The notes under the pieces: generated by a model
Seen by the model: the letters and a program-made list of their open reading frames with translations, nothing else
Told to the model about the DNA's origin: nothing
The model's database searches: none
Position numbers and translations under genes: made by a program
In this document: positions 63,770-64,000 of the stretch, in pieces
Layout: every line of letters starts with the position of its first letter
Numbering within the stretch: position 1 is the first letter of the stretch
Assembly (NCBI RefSeq): GCF_003663825.1
Contig: NZ_RCCC01000001.1
Span: 3,666,501 to 3,730,500, forward strand
From: Acidovorax sp. 106
GTDB taxonomy: Bacteria > Pseudomonadota > Gammaproteobacteria > Burkholderiales > Burkholderiaceae_C
Direction: 5' to 3'
Length of the DNA stretch: 64,000 nucleotides

Positions 63770-64000
63770 GCAGCACTTGGTCTGGCTGGCTGCCCCCTGA
63801 GAGCCTGGCTGTGCTGGCGGCGGCCACTTGGGCCACGGCCAGTTTGTTCTCTGCCGCCGCGTCGGCACGCATGGGGGCGTTTGCCTTTACCCGCTGGCGC
63901 ATGGTGTTTGCGGCCGTGCTGCTGTGGGGCATGGCGCTGGCCACGGGCAGCTGGCGCAGTCTGGAGGGGGGCGGTTTGGGTGCTGGGCCGGGCGTGGCTG
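63766..64000 (+). CDS. EamA/DMT-family transporter, N-terminal part (cut by window end)
   Basis: At least 78 codons: MSSTWSGWLPPESLAVLAAA, TWATASLFSAAASARMGAFA and RWRMVFAAVLLWGMALATGS, two TM helices of a drug/metabolite transporter. ATG 63766 overlaps the LysR stop. The rest is outside the window, so the family call is tentative. Confidence 0.7.
   Translation, partial: MSSTWSGWLPPESLAVLAAATWATASLFSAAASARMGAFAFTRWRMVFAAVLLWGMALATGSWRSLEGGGLGAGPGVA

Overview
The window looks like a chromosomal segment of a Comamonadaceae betaproteobacterium, most likely Acidovorax or a close relative. The evidence is high GC with strongly G/C-ending codons, many LysR regulators, orphan Bug/TctC binding proteins, and three families of dispersed repeats that I associate with this family: a CCTTCTTTTCTTG hairpin, a CTTCGACAGGCTCAG element, and a GCTATTAA...GCGCTT...AAGCGC element. 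The genus is inference; no rRNA or tRNA gene was seen.

Layout. 0.3-5.0 kb: the end of an MdtC-type RND pump operon with its outer-membrane lipoprotein. 5.0-10.4 kb: a LysR regulator divergent from an Fbp/AfuA-like ABC importer, followed by a TIGR00725-like Rossmann protein. 10.4-12.8 kb: a WYL regulator coupled to an SMI1/KNR4-like protein, and a glutathione S-transferase. 12.8-14.2 kb: a PF07399-type Na+/H+ antiporter behind a strongly structured leader that resembles the nhaA-I (lithium) riboswitch class. 14.2-18.6 kb: a LytTR two-component system with a 2TM protein, then a second 2TM protein, a hydrolase and a DUF2306 protein. 18.9-28.2 kb: uppP, a diguanylate cyclase, an MpaB-type oxygenase, a hydrolase, an Anbu proteasome-type protease and mutS. 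28.4-37.2 kb: a PAS-GGDEF-EAL protein, a 1630-residue hybrid kinase and an HD-GYP response regulator. 37.3-43.3 kb: housekeeping genes suhB, trmJ, cysE, a PilZ protein, mog, darP and pmbA.

Accessory part. Directly after the pmbA terminator lies a 3.6-kb island (43.35-46.98 kb) of lower GC with six orphan genes, including a DUF4291 protein and an Imm33/DUF2185-like protein. It is bounded by arrays of a GTCTGAGACAGCGC motif that face each other in inverted orientation. An intact 821-bp IS5-family element with CTAG target duplication follows. From 48.1 to 56.7 kb seven codirectional genes form a probable sugar-acid catabolic cluster: two Bug binding proteins, a UxaA/GarD dehydratase, a semialdehyde dehydrogenase, a sialidase-fold protein without signal peptide, a 2-hydroxyacid dehydrogenase and an HpcH/HpaI aldolase. 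A divergent LysR gene sits at the head. The rest holds a second LysR gene beside the relic of another, an orphan MetQ-like binding protein, an HPP membrane protein divergent from a TetR regulator with two palindromic operators, and a tartrate/D-malate dehydrogenase divergent from its LysR regulator with a clear inverted-repeat operator. The window ends inside an EamA-type transporter.

Signals that stand out: the inverted-array island, the cation-transporter leader RNA, dispersed repeats absorbed into three coding sequences, the cytoplasmic sialidase-like protein in the sugar-acid cluster, and the 22-codon ORF coupled to the hybrid kinase.
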